From: Impatiens glandulifera
Taxonomy: Eukaryota; Streptophyta; Magnoliopsida; Ericales; Balsaminaceae
Assembly (NCBI RefSeq): GCF_907164915.1
Contig: NC_061862.1
Coordinates: 83,810,846-83,874,845, forward strand
Reading direction: 5' to 3'
Length of the DNA stretch: 64,000 bases
Shown: positions 36,609-49,600 of the stretch, piece by piece
Position numbering within the stretch: the first letter of the stretch is position 1
How the letters are laid out: every line of letters starts with the position of its first letter
Translations under genes and position numbers: made by a program
Notes under the pieces: model-generated
Seen by the model: the letters and a program-made list of their open reading frames with translations, nothing else
Databases searched by the model: none
What the model was told of the DNA's origin: nothing

Positions 36609-37255
36609 GATGAATCCTGTCATAAGGTTTTGAATGAAAGAGAGAGATATATATATTTTCCGATCACAATTCACAACCAAAGCCGAAAATGTTATACAAG
36701 TGGCGTGTATTGGCTTCAAACTAGTTAACAACATGCCATTGATGAAGCAAAAATTGGTTAGCATAGAAATGTAAAATCCTAATTCATATTCTTCGGGTGT
36801 ACGAGTATAGGGCCAGATATTTGAGATTTTGACTTGTACCTTTTTTATTACAAAGATTTATGGCTAAAGAAGAAACAGAAACAAACAAGAGAACCTTTGT
36901 AAGTAGGATTATATATACGCCCCTCATGGAATATTACTATCTCACACAAATTTATGTGGTGGATTTTTTTAAGCAAAACTTTATTTTGTGGTGGATTTTT
37001 TTAAGCAAAACTTTATTTTATTGAATGCTACTAATAGCCCTTTTTCTTTATTACTAATGAGATGAAGGATTGAATTTCAGCTGTAAATTTTACAAAAGGA
37101 CATATTACAAAGAAATAAAACTTGGGAGTTGTCAATTTATCCCTGTTAGGATCAATCTAACAATTCCTCTTCATCTACATTTTAGGTAAATAGAGTTTGT
37201 AGTGGAGTTTAAATGATAAAAGTGATTTTCAATTTGATCAAAGATAATTAAGTGA
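36609..37255 (+). other. 3' flank/UTR of VHA-a1 and short spacer
   Basis: No coding sequence. Probable 3' UTR of VHA-a1, with several AT-rich candidate polyadenylation regions. It includes a perfect 32-bp tandem duplication, listed separately. Confidence 0.4.
36956..37019. repeat. Perfect 32-bp tandem duplication
   Basis: Unit 'gtggtggatttttttaagca' + 'aaactttatttt' occurs at 36956-36987 and 36988-37019 with no difference. It lies about 350 bp after the VHA-a1 stop, perhaps in or near its 3' UTR. Confidence 0.9.
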
Positions 37256-37263
37256 TCGGAATT

Positions 37264-37715
37264 CAGTGTTCTAAATGGCGGGCGGTAGGCGGTCCAACAC
37301 CGCTCCGCCTATACATGAGGCGGTCAGATTATTTAATTATTTATTATTTTTAATTAATTAATTACTATAATATATATATATATATATAAAATAAAAAACT
37401 CTTTATCACCTACTATTTATTTAAATTTTGAAATGACTTTTTACATTCCAATTCATTTATCTTATTCTTTTCAGTTTCTTATCTCATTCACCTCACCTCC
37501 TTGATCATCTACATCTTCTTAGATCATTTATCTCTTCTCCAGTTCGTCTACATACTTATTTTTGTTAAATGTTACTATATTAGAGAATATTAATTTGACT
37601 TTATAGTAAAATGATAATTATAGAACATCTTTATTATATTTATATTGCCTAGACACCCGAGGCAGTAAACAGTCACTTACCACTCCGCTACTGCCTACCG
37701 CCGTTTAGAACACTG
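37264..37715. mobile_element. hAT-type MITE with 8-bp target duplication
   Basis: 452-bp non-autonomous element. The ends are inverted: CAGTGTTCTAAATGGCGG at 37264 pairs with CCGCCGTTTAGAACACTG ending at 37715, one mismatch plus a GCGG extension. It is flanked by TCGGAATT (37256-37263) and CCGGAATT (37716-37723), 7 of 8 identical, matching the 8-bp duplications made by hAT transposases. The interior is AT-rich and non-coding. Confidence 0.85.
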
Positions 37716-38103
37716 CCGGAATTTAAAGTGAACTTGAAGCTGACTTCCTAACATTAAAAAATAATAATAATTTAAGAGCAATTTTCCTTTTACTTTTCTC
37801 AAGATAAATAAGTTATTTTTGCTCAATTTTCAAAGTTGATTTGTCTTTAACATTCTTTATTGATTAGTTTGAAATCGATTCATCTTAGCATTGATGGAAC
37901 TATGGGTGTGCATATATTTGGTGGACTCAAATTTCAAACATAAACTAAATTCAAATTATTAATTTGGGTAAGTTAATTTAGTTTGAATTGATTTCGATTA
38001 GGTTATTCAAATTACCAAAATAAAATAATTTTAATTTTAAAATTTCTAGTTTATCCTACTCCCGGCATCACCTTCTTCTCATTCTCATTATCCTTTTCTT
38101 ATC

Positions 38104-39198
38104 TAGGGATGGGTCGGTACGGTATGTCTTAATTTTTTATTCATAGCGTATATCTTACCTAAAGTTTCGGCATAGAAAAAATGCGTACTTTTATCTTACC
38201 TTGATTTCGGTACGGTATCGATATTATACTATCTTTGATACCTAAAAAACATATTAACTTAAACAAAAAAATAATTCATCTAAGAATAAATAAAAAATCA
38301 TACCTACAACTTTATTTTGATTAGGAACCTTGAACTCGGTTGTGCTTCATGTAATAAGCTCACAAACCTCTTTCCTTCAACAACTTTAAACACTTCATCT
38401 AATATCACATACTTAGTAATTTTTCTTACCCCTATTCTTATCCTCTATCACTTATAAATACAATATAAATTTTCTAATTTATATATTTAATTAATTTTGA
38501 AATATTAAAAATATTAATATCTGATAAAATAAAATAAAAATGTTGAACGAATAAAAAATATATTAAACCGATCAAAACGTATTAAACGGGGTTAATAGGT
38601 CACATACTTATTAAACGGGTTAAAATATTTTAATAAGTTAAAAACGTGTTAATAGAAATTAAGCGTTTCTGATAAAAAAAAGTCCTGACTAAAAGACATA
38701 TTAAACATGACAAAACGAGTCAAATATCTGTTAAACGGACTAAAAACGTATAAATTGAGTCAAAACGTATAAATTGAGTCAAAATGTGTTGAATGAAACA
38801 AAAACGTATTAAATTGATCAAAGACGTGTTTAACGGGATATAACATATCAAATATTTGTTAAACGAGTTAAAATATGTTAATCGAGACAAATATGTGTTA
38901 AAACGGATCAAAAACATGTTAAATTAGTAAAAAAATATTAAACGGATACAATGGATCAAATGTTTGTTAGACTGATTAAAAACATGTAATTGAGATAAAA
39001 ATATATTAAACGGATAAAAACGTTGTAAACAAGTCTTAAACGATACAAAAATATAAAATAATTAATTTGAGTTACCCACCTAATAACCGCCATAGTCCAT
39101 ACCCAACCCCTAGCCTAATAATTTATGAATTTATAAATTTAATTTGGGGTAGATATATATTAAGTAATTAAGGTTTTATTTGCGTTTGTTCACCCCTA
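38104..39198. mobile_element. Possible hAT-like non-autonomous element carrying a repeat array
   Basis: The left end TAGGGATGGGTCGGTACGG and the right end ...TTCACCCCTA form a short imperfect inverted pair of the TAGGGGTG type common in plant hAT elements. No matching target duplication was found, so the boundaries are uncertain. It contains the degenerate array at 38540-39060. Confidence 0.3.
38540..39060. repeat. Degenerate tandem array built on AAAACGTATTAAACGG
   Basis: About 520 bp of irregular units of about 15-25 bp with the recurring words 'tattaaacgg', 'gtcaaaacg' and 'acatgttaa'. It resembles the array at 3512-3850 (AAAACGTGTTAAACGTG). The period varies and no unit is conserved exactly. 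Confidence 0.5.
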
Positions 39199-40320
39199 GA
39201 TGGAAAATATCAAAATGACAATTAAATAATCTCCATAAAGGACATATGATTGTGTGGGAATCATGTTCTTTATTCTAAAAATGGTCTATTTTTAATTTTC
39301 AAATAAGAATGAATAATATTATCAATATTTAAACATTTTTAATCAACTTCTACAAATGTTTTGCTACAATATATTCAAAATTTTCTATACAATTCCATCA
39401 TCTTTCAAACATAAACATAACTTCATTTTTTTTCTTAAAGAAAGTCACAAGTAATCGCTGTATTTTGACCGAGTTTAGACTTATAAGTTAAATATATCCT
39501 TTGGGAAAATCAATATTCTTGTTAAACTTAATTTCCTTGATCTTCCATATTAGTTTAGTTTTGATGTATTTGATTTCCTTTAGATTTGGTTTCCGCCGTT
39601 TTGAAAGAAATTGATTTTATGTGTCAATAGGATAGAAGAATTAGACAAGAAACCAATAGATAAATTCAACTAAAATTCTTACTACAAATAATCTATATCT
39701 AATATGTATATTGTCATATTGAAAAAGTTATTTAATAGCACCCATAAATCTCACTTTTTTTTTTTATAATACATATTTAGATAATCAAACAAAGTTGTTC
39801 TTCAAAATATTTGATTTAGATTTTTTCAACCATTTAATTAATTTGTTTAATTTACTATATTTCAATCTGTACAACTTACAAGAATATTAAATCTTAATTC
39901 TTACAAAAATTTTAGTTGTTTTAAATTTGATTACCTTATTTATTTTTTCAAAATTTTGAAGTATAATAACAACATAATAATATAAATATCTATTAATGGA
40001 CAAATTGGACGAAAACACCCTAATAATAAACTTTTTTTTTTTTATTTTTTTATTTACGTTTAATAAACATTACAAAAATGGCTATTTCGGACGAAAATAC
40101 CCGTTTCGCGTTACTACAAAGTCCCGTCGCGTTACGCGACAGTACCGTGTGAACATTATCGAGTCATTCATTCGTGTCACGTAATAAAGTGTCGCATTGA
40201 GCGAAGACAGGCCGAAAAGATTATTTTTACCAACTTTATCCTCGTTATTTTAAAAAAAAAATATTCAAATTTCCTTCTTATTAAGGATTAAACATTACAA
40301 TCGGCGTCTTTCGGACTCCA
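39199..40320. other. AT-rich intergenic stretch upstream of the unknown gene
   Basis: No gene is recognised. The final few hundred bases are the promoter side of the 40640 gene. Around 40080-40200 lies an unusual stretch rich in CGCG/GTCGCG words with no clear explanation. Confidence 0.35.
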
Positions 40321-40331
40321 TTTGGCGCCAA
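40321..40331. promoter_or_regulatory. Perfect palindromic E2F/DP binding site
   Basis: TTTGGCGCCAA matches the E2F consensus TTTSGCGC on both strands. It lies about 320 bp upstream of the ATG at 40640, and probably closer to transcription start because a leader intron is likely (donor AAAG|GTTAGC near 40418). Plant genes with such sites are often expressed in S phase, in DNA repair or in dividing cells. The site is seen; the regulation is inferred. Confidence 0.6.
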
Positions 40332-40419
40332 TCGTCTTCTCTGAATCGGAAAACCACTAGAAAGGGAAGCTGCTATATTCAATCATCGTCTTCTCTCAAT
40401 CGCCAAACCACTACAAAGG
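40331..40419 (+). repeat. Imperfect direct duplication in the probable 5' leader
   Basis: 'atcgtcttctctgaatcgga' + 'aaaccactagaaagg' (40331-40365) is followed by 'atcgtcttctctcaatcgcc' + 'aaaccactacaaagg' (40385-40419). The second copy ends at a plausible splice donor (AAAG|GTTAGC). Confidence 0.7.
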
Positions 40420-40639
40420 TTAGCAATCTGCTATTGGTAATTGCACCATCCAACTATCTGATCAACAATCATGATCCATGTTCATCACTTACAGATGAAA
40501 GTGTTTTTCTTACGTCTTTATACATACTAGATACTCCTACAGCTTATTTCCTAGGTTTTTGCCTCTACCTTCACGAAATTTCTGTTATACCATGCTCAAT
40601 CTTTTTTAGTTTGTTCCTGCAGAAACTTGCCTTATCACA

Positions 40640-43600
40640 ATGTTACAATGGATGGGAGGATCAAGGCGGAAGATTGCAACTGTAAGCCCATTACTGAACT
40701 GAACATTGTTTCATGTTTTAAATTATATAAATACAAAAGAAAGAAATGAATCTAATGATAAAAGAACATATGTTGATTACATATCCATGAATAATGTGCA
40801 ATTGGTAAGATATTCAATTATTAAACTTGAAAGCCTTTAAGTCTCCTTCTCATTTATTTTTTCTGCACGACACTTCTTCACAATGCTGAGATGGAGGGCA
40901 GTCACACAAGTCTACGCAGAAGAGGTAAATGGGCTGAACTTCCCTTAAATTTGTAGGTGTTACACCGTTTTAAGGTGTACTTTATCCCAATTTCTTCCCA
41001 ATTTACAGGCAAAAGCATTATTTTGAACAGAAAAGACAGCAACAGCAACAAACAACATGGTCTGAGAATATTTCCATTGCATCAGATTCCAGCAATCAAA
41101 TTCAGAGCAATAATAGATCACTGGATGTCCTTAGTTTGCTCAACGTGCCAACAGTTGTACAAAATCATAGGCCACAGTGCGTCACAGGTACGTTTATATG
41201 TATTTTATTAGTCCCTTTATTTTTCAAAGTTCCTGGATGGTCTAATAATAGATGATGTATTGAATAATCGTTCATTATGTTGTATAATGAATGGGAGGTT
41301 AAATCATTTTATGGTCCTAGCCAGCAATTGGTCATGAAGTGTAAGAGTCATAATATAAGTTAGCACTTCAGAATATTGAATGTCAGTTCATGAGTGAGGA
41401 AACCAGTTTTCTCATTTTCTGCGAGTTCTCCCAACATAGTGGTAATTGACAGTAGTCCTTCTTGTTGAATCTGATGCAGTAGTTCTCCATCATTTAAACA
41501 GATGCATATTTTTCAAATGAAATTTTCTGACTTTTGGGCTAGATAATTTGACTGGAGATACTTATTGAGATCATATACATTGACATCTTGATGAATGATT
41601 AAAGTTATCTGTAATATCTGCATTATTTTCATTTATAATTATGAAACAAGATTATAATAATTAAAATAAAGTCAATTAAGTAACATATCTTCTTAATTGT
41701 TAACATTTCTCTTAATTAACAGATATTCGGAAGATTTAATCTTTAACTGGATATGTATTCTATATATTCATATATCTTGATTCCGACGATACGATAAAAT
41801 ATTTTCAGGAACAGTTCAAATGAATTCGCGATTAGACACATTCCTTATTAAGATTAGTTTACTTTAATTCTTCCATCCCTATATTACTAGTGACATTATC
41901 CAAAGCTGAAAATATAAAGAAAATATGCAAAATATGTACTCCCTTTTTTAAATATATTACTTTTTCAGTGATCCACTTCTTCTTTCTTGATATATCTTTT
42001 TTTTTTTTTATCTCCAACTACTTTCTTTGCATGAATTCCATTTATGTTATCTTACAATCAACAGAGAATGATTCAAGCAATGAATGGGAAGCTGACAATC
42101 CCATTGATATTACTGAAACAAGTAAGTTTATCCTGTTTTGGAGGGAAGGGACACTTTATGTTAATTATATTATATGGGAATAGGCAAAACAATAAAACCA
42201 CAACTTATTTTCGGTGTCTTACAAGTCAAGAACAACAAAAACTATTTTTTCAAACAAAAAACCACGAAAACCTAGTGCAAACTATAGTTCAAATTAACAA
42301 AAACCCATTAAGAGTAGTTAACAGAAAAATTAATTAATTAATTCTATCTTAACTAACACACTTTATTGCTTCTTATGTAATTTGGCCATCAATTTCAACT
42401 ATCCAAGTCAATGATTGCCTTGCAGTGGTAAATGCATCTGGACAATTTGGGGAGACAGTGAGCCCAGGAAAGTATGTATCTTGCCTACATAGATTAGAAA
42501 CAATTTATTCATGCTCCTACCTCAGATTTGTTCAGTTAGATGATTGTTTTTTAGAACTTTAATTGGAAATACCACAATAGGAAGCAAAGTCTTAATAGTC
42601 AACTTATGGAAGAACTTTCCCAATCATTGGATTAACTTAAAGATTCCTTTATTGGGATGAGCTTGTTCATTGGCCATAACCTTAACTTGTTATTCAACAT
42701 TCTTAATACTTACTTGCATACATTTTTTTTCCTCTAAAGATCCTTTTCTTTTATCCCACTTATTGTTCATTACATTTATTCTACAGGCTGGCATTACTTG
42801 CTTCTGACAATATGTATAAAATCTCAAATGAAAATGATGGAATAGAAGATGAGATGAAGGAAGATAGCGATCCTTGTGAGTATATCTTATCTCAGATTTA
42901 AGTTTATAACTTTTTTTCATCTAGCATCGCACCTTTAAAATTACAAATTGCTAGATGCACTCAGCCTTCATTCAGCTACTATTTGGTGATTAGACATGCA
43001 CATTAGTTTCCACTTCTAATATTCTTCTTTGTGGATCATTGTTGTTGGGTATTTACACTGCTAATAGTCTTGGTACTTGTCTGAGTGATATCCACGTGTT
43101 CTCTAATTTTCTCTTGTTCAACTTGTCCCAGTGCTATCTGTTCTTTCACTAATTTCTAAGAATGGCCAGAATATCAACCCAAAAGGAAGGATTGTCCCTG
43201 AAGCCCATGTTGCATTTTCAGTTGAAGGTATGTATTTGATCTGGTCAAAATTTTAAGGGGATCCATTACTTTTGACTGAGATGAGGATTTTTTTTTTATT
43301 GTATTTGTATTGGAGCCCATCTATGCATTAAACCTATTCAGTTTTCTTGATTTTACTGTATAGATTTACTCCAAAGTTAATAATTGTTGAGGTCATTTCC
43401 ACAAGAAAAGTTCTGAACAAAAACAAACTTTTTTATTAAAATACACATTTGCATGTTCAGTAAACATATGTGGAACCAAACATTTTCAAATCATTTGCAC
43501 ATCACTAGGGTTATGCATCTAAAATACATCCTTGCACACTCATTAAATAATAAGCACTTCAAAAGTTATGTTTACCATCATGGCCACTACATAATTTCTG

Positions 43601-46600
43601 CATTTATCATCCTTTAAGATGTCTCTATTGCATCTATGTCTATGCATGTTCTTGTTTATAATTGTCTCGAGCAAATTGGTGGTAATTTCAAGTATTAACA
43701 TTTTTTTTTCAGAAAAAAAATTAGTAATAACAAACATTTCTAAAACACATGAATAGGCTTCCTCTATGGATTAAACCCTGGTCTAAAAGAAATAAATACT
43801 TCTAATTACATCTACAAAGACTTTGTACTTAGCAATTTACTTCTTCACTTGTTCATTCTTTAAATCAATTAGTTCATCATCATACGAGAGATATGGTTAG
43901 GGTATGAGAAAGGCTGAGCTGCAACAATGCTTGAAGTCTTGCGTTTAGGAGGAAGGCAGTTATTGGCAGAACAATATAAATATGTCACGATATAGTGATA
44001 ATCTGTTTCCCACCTATGGCAACAAGACAAACTTTTAATCTTTTGATAGAATAATATGTTTTGTGTTTAATTTTGAAAATCTACTTGTATCCAATGACCT
44101 TTTGTTCTTTGTGAAACTTACATATGCATGTGTGGTTTTTTTATTGGAGCATGCATTTCTTCATCAACAACTTTTTCCATTCAGGGTAGATGAAAGCCTA
44201 ATGGATAGAATTTGGTACAAACATGATAAGCTATGAATTAGGATTCAGTAATGTTTAGATCTAGGGCAGAACAGTACCTTAGCAAGAGATTGAGATTGGA
44301 CAGGATGAGAAGAGATAAGGAGAGAATTTGTGATTACAGATTCTGCAATCAGATAGATGAGATTAGAATTGTAGAGGAGAATATGAATTGTAGAGGAGAA
44401 TAGGAATTGAGGAGAGAGAGTTATTACTAACCTTAGATTGAAATATTGATTGAATGAATTGCATTCTCAGATTGTTGCCTTCTTAATCATTCAAATGCTG
44501 TAACTTCTTTTCCCTCCAAATTTTCCCGCCAAAACCAATTACAGCTGTCCAATCAAACTTCTTTTCCCTCCAAAACCAATTACAGCTGTCCAATTCCAAC
44601 TCCTTTTCCCTCCAAAACCAATTACAGCTGTCCAGCTACTAAAATATAAAATATTTACTGATAAAACAGCTTATTTGTAAAATAAATGCTGACAATTATA
44701 TCTGTCAGCTTATTCTAGGGCTTACAGCCCTGAGAACTAGGGCTTACAGCCCTAATTCTCAATTCCTTTCGTAACATTAGCCTCTCCATCACATCTTGTT
44801 CGACCACGAACAAGGTGAGAATCAGAAGCAGTTTTCCCCACTGACAGCGCAAAATCGGGATAATGATCCATCAGCCAAGATTCTTCTTCCCATGTGGCAT
44901 CATCATCGGAGGAATTAGACCATCTAATCAAGAATTGACCCATACTTATTCCTTCTTTCCACACCACTCTTTCATCCAGAATAGCCACTGGTTTTAAAGT
45001 ATCATTAGTGCACAAGATTGGAATATGAGGAGTAGCCAAGACAGAACCTACTCTTTTCTTCAGCTGTGAAACATGTATAATATTGTGCATTCGTGCAGTT
45101 GAAGGAATGTCCAGCCTATATGCAACTTTTCCAATTTTTTCCACCACCAGAAAGGGTCCATAGAACTTTGGACTAAGTTTGTGCATTCTTCCTCGAATTG
45201 ACAATTGTCGATATGGCTGTAATTTAACAAACACCCAATCCCCTACTTCATACACACAGTCCACCCGTTTTTTGTCAGCTTGTTGTTTCATGCGGTTTTG
45301 GGCTCTTTGAAGATGAAATTTCAGCAACTTAAGGGCTTCTTCCCTAGCAGATAGGCTACGATCAACTGCTTCTACTTTTGAATCCCCGGCCAGATAAGGA
45401 TAATGGATTGGTGGAGGTTGACCATATACAATCTCATACGGTGATGATAAAGCTGCCGAATGAAAGTTGGTATTGTACCACCATTCTGCTAAAGAAAGCC
45501 AATTAACCCATGACTTAGGCTTTTGACCAGCCATACAACGTAAATATGTTTCCAAACTACGGTTGACTACCTCAGTTTGACCATCAGTTTGTGGATGATA
45601 TGCCGATGACATGGCTTGTTGAATGCCCTGCAGCTTACATAATTCTCTCCAAAATGTACTTACAAAGATCTTGTCTCTATCACTAACAATAGTTAAGGGC
45701 ATACCATGGAGTTTAAAAATATTGTCAAGGAATACCTGATCAATTGTACTTGCTGAATATGGATGTCGAAGACTGATAAAATGTGCCATCTTCGAAAGTC
45801 TGTCTACTGCCACCAAAATTGCCGAGTACCCATTAGATTTAGGCAAACCCTCAATGAAATCCATAGATATGTCTGTCCAGATTGACTTAGGAATAGACAA
45901 AGGTTGCAGCAAACCTTTGTAACCTTGAGTTTCCCATTTTTGTTGTTGGCAAACATCACAATTTCTTACAAATTCTCGGACATCCCGTTCCAATCCTCGC
46001 CAATGATAAGCTTGTCGAAGTTTTTGATATGTGACCATCACCCCCGAATGTCCACCCACCGCTGAGTTGTGCATTGTAGAAATTACATAGTTTCTCAACC
46101 CTTGGTCAGCACCTACTACAATTCTTCCTTCCTTCCTCAATTGTTGATTAATGAAGGTGAAACCTGCCACCCCTGAAGCATCTCTTTCCAATGTGAGTAT
46201 AATCTTTTTCAAATTCTCATCATTCTCCCATGATTGTATGATTCTCTTCATTAAGACGGATGAAAATTCAGAAATAGCAGAACATGATCCTTCCGACGAA
46301 ATTCTGGATAAAGCGTCTGCTGCCAGGTTCTCTTTACCCTTCTTGTATTGGACAGAAAATTCAAACCCCACCAGCTTGTATAGCCACTTCTCCTGGCTTG
46401 GATGTTTTATCTTCTGTTCTAGCAAATGTTTAAGTGATTCATGGTCTGTCTTAATCACAAATGGTTTGAATTGTAAGTAGCATCTCCACTTTTTAATGGC
46501 ATGTAGTACAGCTAACATTTCTCGTTCATATGCTGATAGAGCTTGTAATTTTGGTCCCAAACCTTTGCTGATGAATGCAATCGGATGTCCTTGTTGTGTC

Positions 46601-49600
46601 AAAACTGCCCCCATTCCTGTCATACTTGCATCTGTTTCAATTACAAATTCATCTTCAAAATTTGGTAGTTTAAGTACTGGAGGTCTGGTCATCACTTCCT
46701 TGAGTCTTTCAAAAGCTACTGTAGCTGCATCATTCCATTCGAACTTTCCCTTTTTTAACAGTTTTGTCAATGGCCCCACAATTGACCCATAATCTCTAAT
46801 AAACCGTCGGTAGTAACCAGTCAATCCTAGAAAACCTCTTAACTGCTTCAAATTATTCGGTTCTGGCCATTCCTTAATAGCGGTAATTTTGGACATATCT
46901 ACTGCTACTCCTCTTTGTGATATCACATGCCCCAGATAATCAATTTCCAGACAAGCGAAAGCGCATTTTGAATACTTAAGCACCAGCTGATGTTGTCTTA
47001 GTTGACCAAAAACCAATCTTAGATGTTTGATATGATCATTCCAGCTTTTACTATAGATAAGAATGTCATCAAAAAATACTAACACAAACTTTCTAAGATG
47101 AGGTTTAAAAATATCGTTCATCATCCTCTGAAATGTCGATGGGGCATTGGTTAGCCCAAAAGGCATCACCACAAACTCATAATGTCCTTCATGCGTTTTG
47201 AAAGCTGTTTTACAAATATCTTCTTCATTCATCCGTACTTGATGATAGCCCGAACGCAAATCAAGTTTAGAAAAAATAGAGCTACCATACAGTTCATCCA
47301 TTAACTCTTCGATCAAAGGAATAGGAAACTTATCTTTAATGGTCTCTTCATTCAGCTTTCTATAGTCAATGCATAATCTCCAGGTTTGATCCTTCTTTTT
47401 AACAAGCACGACTGGTGATGAAAAGGGACTATAACTCTTCCTGATTATTCCCGCGTCGAGCATTTCCTTCACCATGTTTTCCATTTCATCCTTTTGTAGA
47501 ACCGGATACCGGTAAGGCCTCAAGCTTACTGTCTTTGCTCCTTCCTTTAAACGTATCTGATGATCATAACTTCTAATTGGAGGTAACGTTGTCGGCTCCT
47601 GAAACAAGTCTTCAAATTCCATTAACAGATTTTTCAGTTGGTCCTCCACATCTTTCTCAGGTAAGGAAGCTACGATAGAGTATAATTCTGTTGGATTCAT
47701 CTCGTCCTCCCTGATAGTAAGAACTGCTACTTCAGCTCCCTTTTTAACTGTCTTTTTCAGCATGTTGCCATCTAACAGTTCTACCTTCCTTGTAGTGTCA
47801 CCCTTCAGTTTTACCACTTTTCCCAAATACTCAAAACTCATTAACAATTCTTTGAAGTTCCAACTTATACCATTAAGAGTTGATAACCATTCCACTCCAA
47901 GAATGATATCATATTTTGGAATTGATAATACTCTGGCATTTATAACGAACTCAGCCCCTTGAGAAGACCATTTAAGACCAACGCATTCACTGTTGCTCAT
48001 TAACCGATGTCCACTTGCCACTGTTACCATTAGTTGTTCACCAGCAGTCTTTACAAACTCAGTATTACGAAGTACCCGAGGGTTCACAAAATTATGAGTG
48101 CTACCCGAATCTATCAGCATATACACACTGTTTTTTCCCACAGTACCCTTAACCTTCATGGTTTCAAAGTTCTGACATCCTTCTATGTTAAACAAAGGTG
48201 TTTCTTCCAGAATTTCTTCATTTCCGTATTCAGCTACCTCCTCCAATTGTACATCCCTTTCACATACATCAATATTCATAATAATTGGGCCAGTTTTACA
48301 CCTGTGTCCATACTCCCATTTTTCTTCACAATTAAAACATTGATTCCGCCTTCTTCGTTCATCCATGGTTTTCTGATCCAAATTAGTCCTCCTAGGATTC
48401 TGACCGATTGCTACAGGTTTATGAATTTCACTACTACTGCTCGAAGTACCAGAATATTGCGTACCTGGTCTAAGGGAGACTCCACTGCTGTTATTTCTAT
48501 TGCCAAATGTAGGTTGTCTCGGTGTAGGCAAAAGTGGATTTCCTTTATTAGATAAGTAGCCTCTTCGCGCCAATGATTCACAGAATGCATCTTGTAATTT
48601 CTGATTAGTCCTTTCCTGCAGCTTGGCCATGCCCATAGCTTCTGATAAAGAATTTGGTTTCTGAATTCTAATAGGATTAGCTATTTCTTCTTTTAAACCA
48701 TTCAGGTAGCCTTTAATAGAGTATTCTTCAGTTAGATGAGGGAGTTTATAGATCACATCCAGATAACTCTTACCATACTCCTTAACTGTTGTTGTTTGCT
48801 TGAGATCTTTCCATTCGTCTAAAGGATCATCGAATTCGCTTGGACCAAACTCTTTTAGGACCAACGTTTTTAACTCTGTCCAAGTCATAGCTCGTCCAGG
48901 TAGCCGGTGTTGTAGATGCGAGCTAAACCAGCAGCGAGCTCGTCCATACAGGTGTGCACAGGCATACTCCAGTTTAAACTCTTCTAGCGTTCGATCTACT
49001 TGGAAAAACATCTCTACTCCATAGATCCAGTCATCTACCTCATCGCCGTTAAACTTTGGGAAATCCATCTTCGAAAGTCTCGTTGGCGGTTGGTACATAT
49101 GATCCCGATAGTCCCGATCACCATTCCGATTTCTCGCTTCCTCAGCTCGCCTACGATCTGGAAAATTGTCGCCTCGAAAGTCTCTTTCCTCTGCACCTCC
49201 TGGTTCACGGTTATTGCTACCTGATGCTGGAGTTAAACGTCTAATTGCCACATCCATGGAAGCCATCAGTGCTTCAATCCGATCAAAACGAGCATCCTGT
49301 GCCGATAATCTTTCGTCCTGTGCCTGAGTACGACTTCGAATTTCATTCAATTCCGTTTCCATACGCGTTTCCACCATAATGCCAAGAAAGGTGCTCTGAT
49401 ACCAGTGATAAGCTATGAATTAGGATTCAGTAATGTTTAGATCTAGGGCAGAACAGTACCTTAGCAAGAGATTGAGATTGGACAGGATGAGAAGAGATAA
49501 GGAGAGAATTTGTGATTACAGATTCTGCAATCAGATAGATGAGATTAGAATTGTAGAGGAGAATATGAATTGTAGAGGAGAATAGGAATTGAGGAGAGAG

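Noticed and set aside
46151..49244. Several plus-strand frames of 60-173 aa across the gypsy element
   Set aside because: They are shadows of the intact minus-strand gag-pol frame, which carries all recognisable domains.
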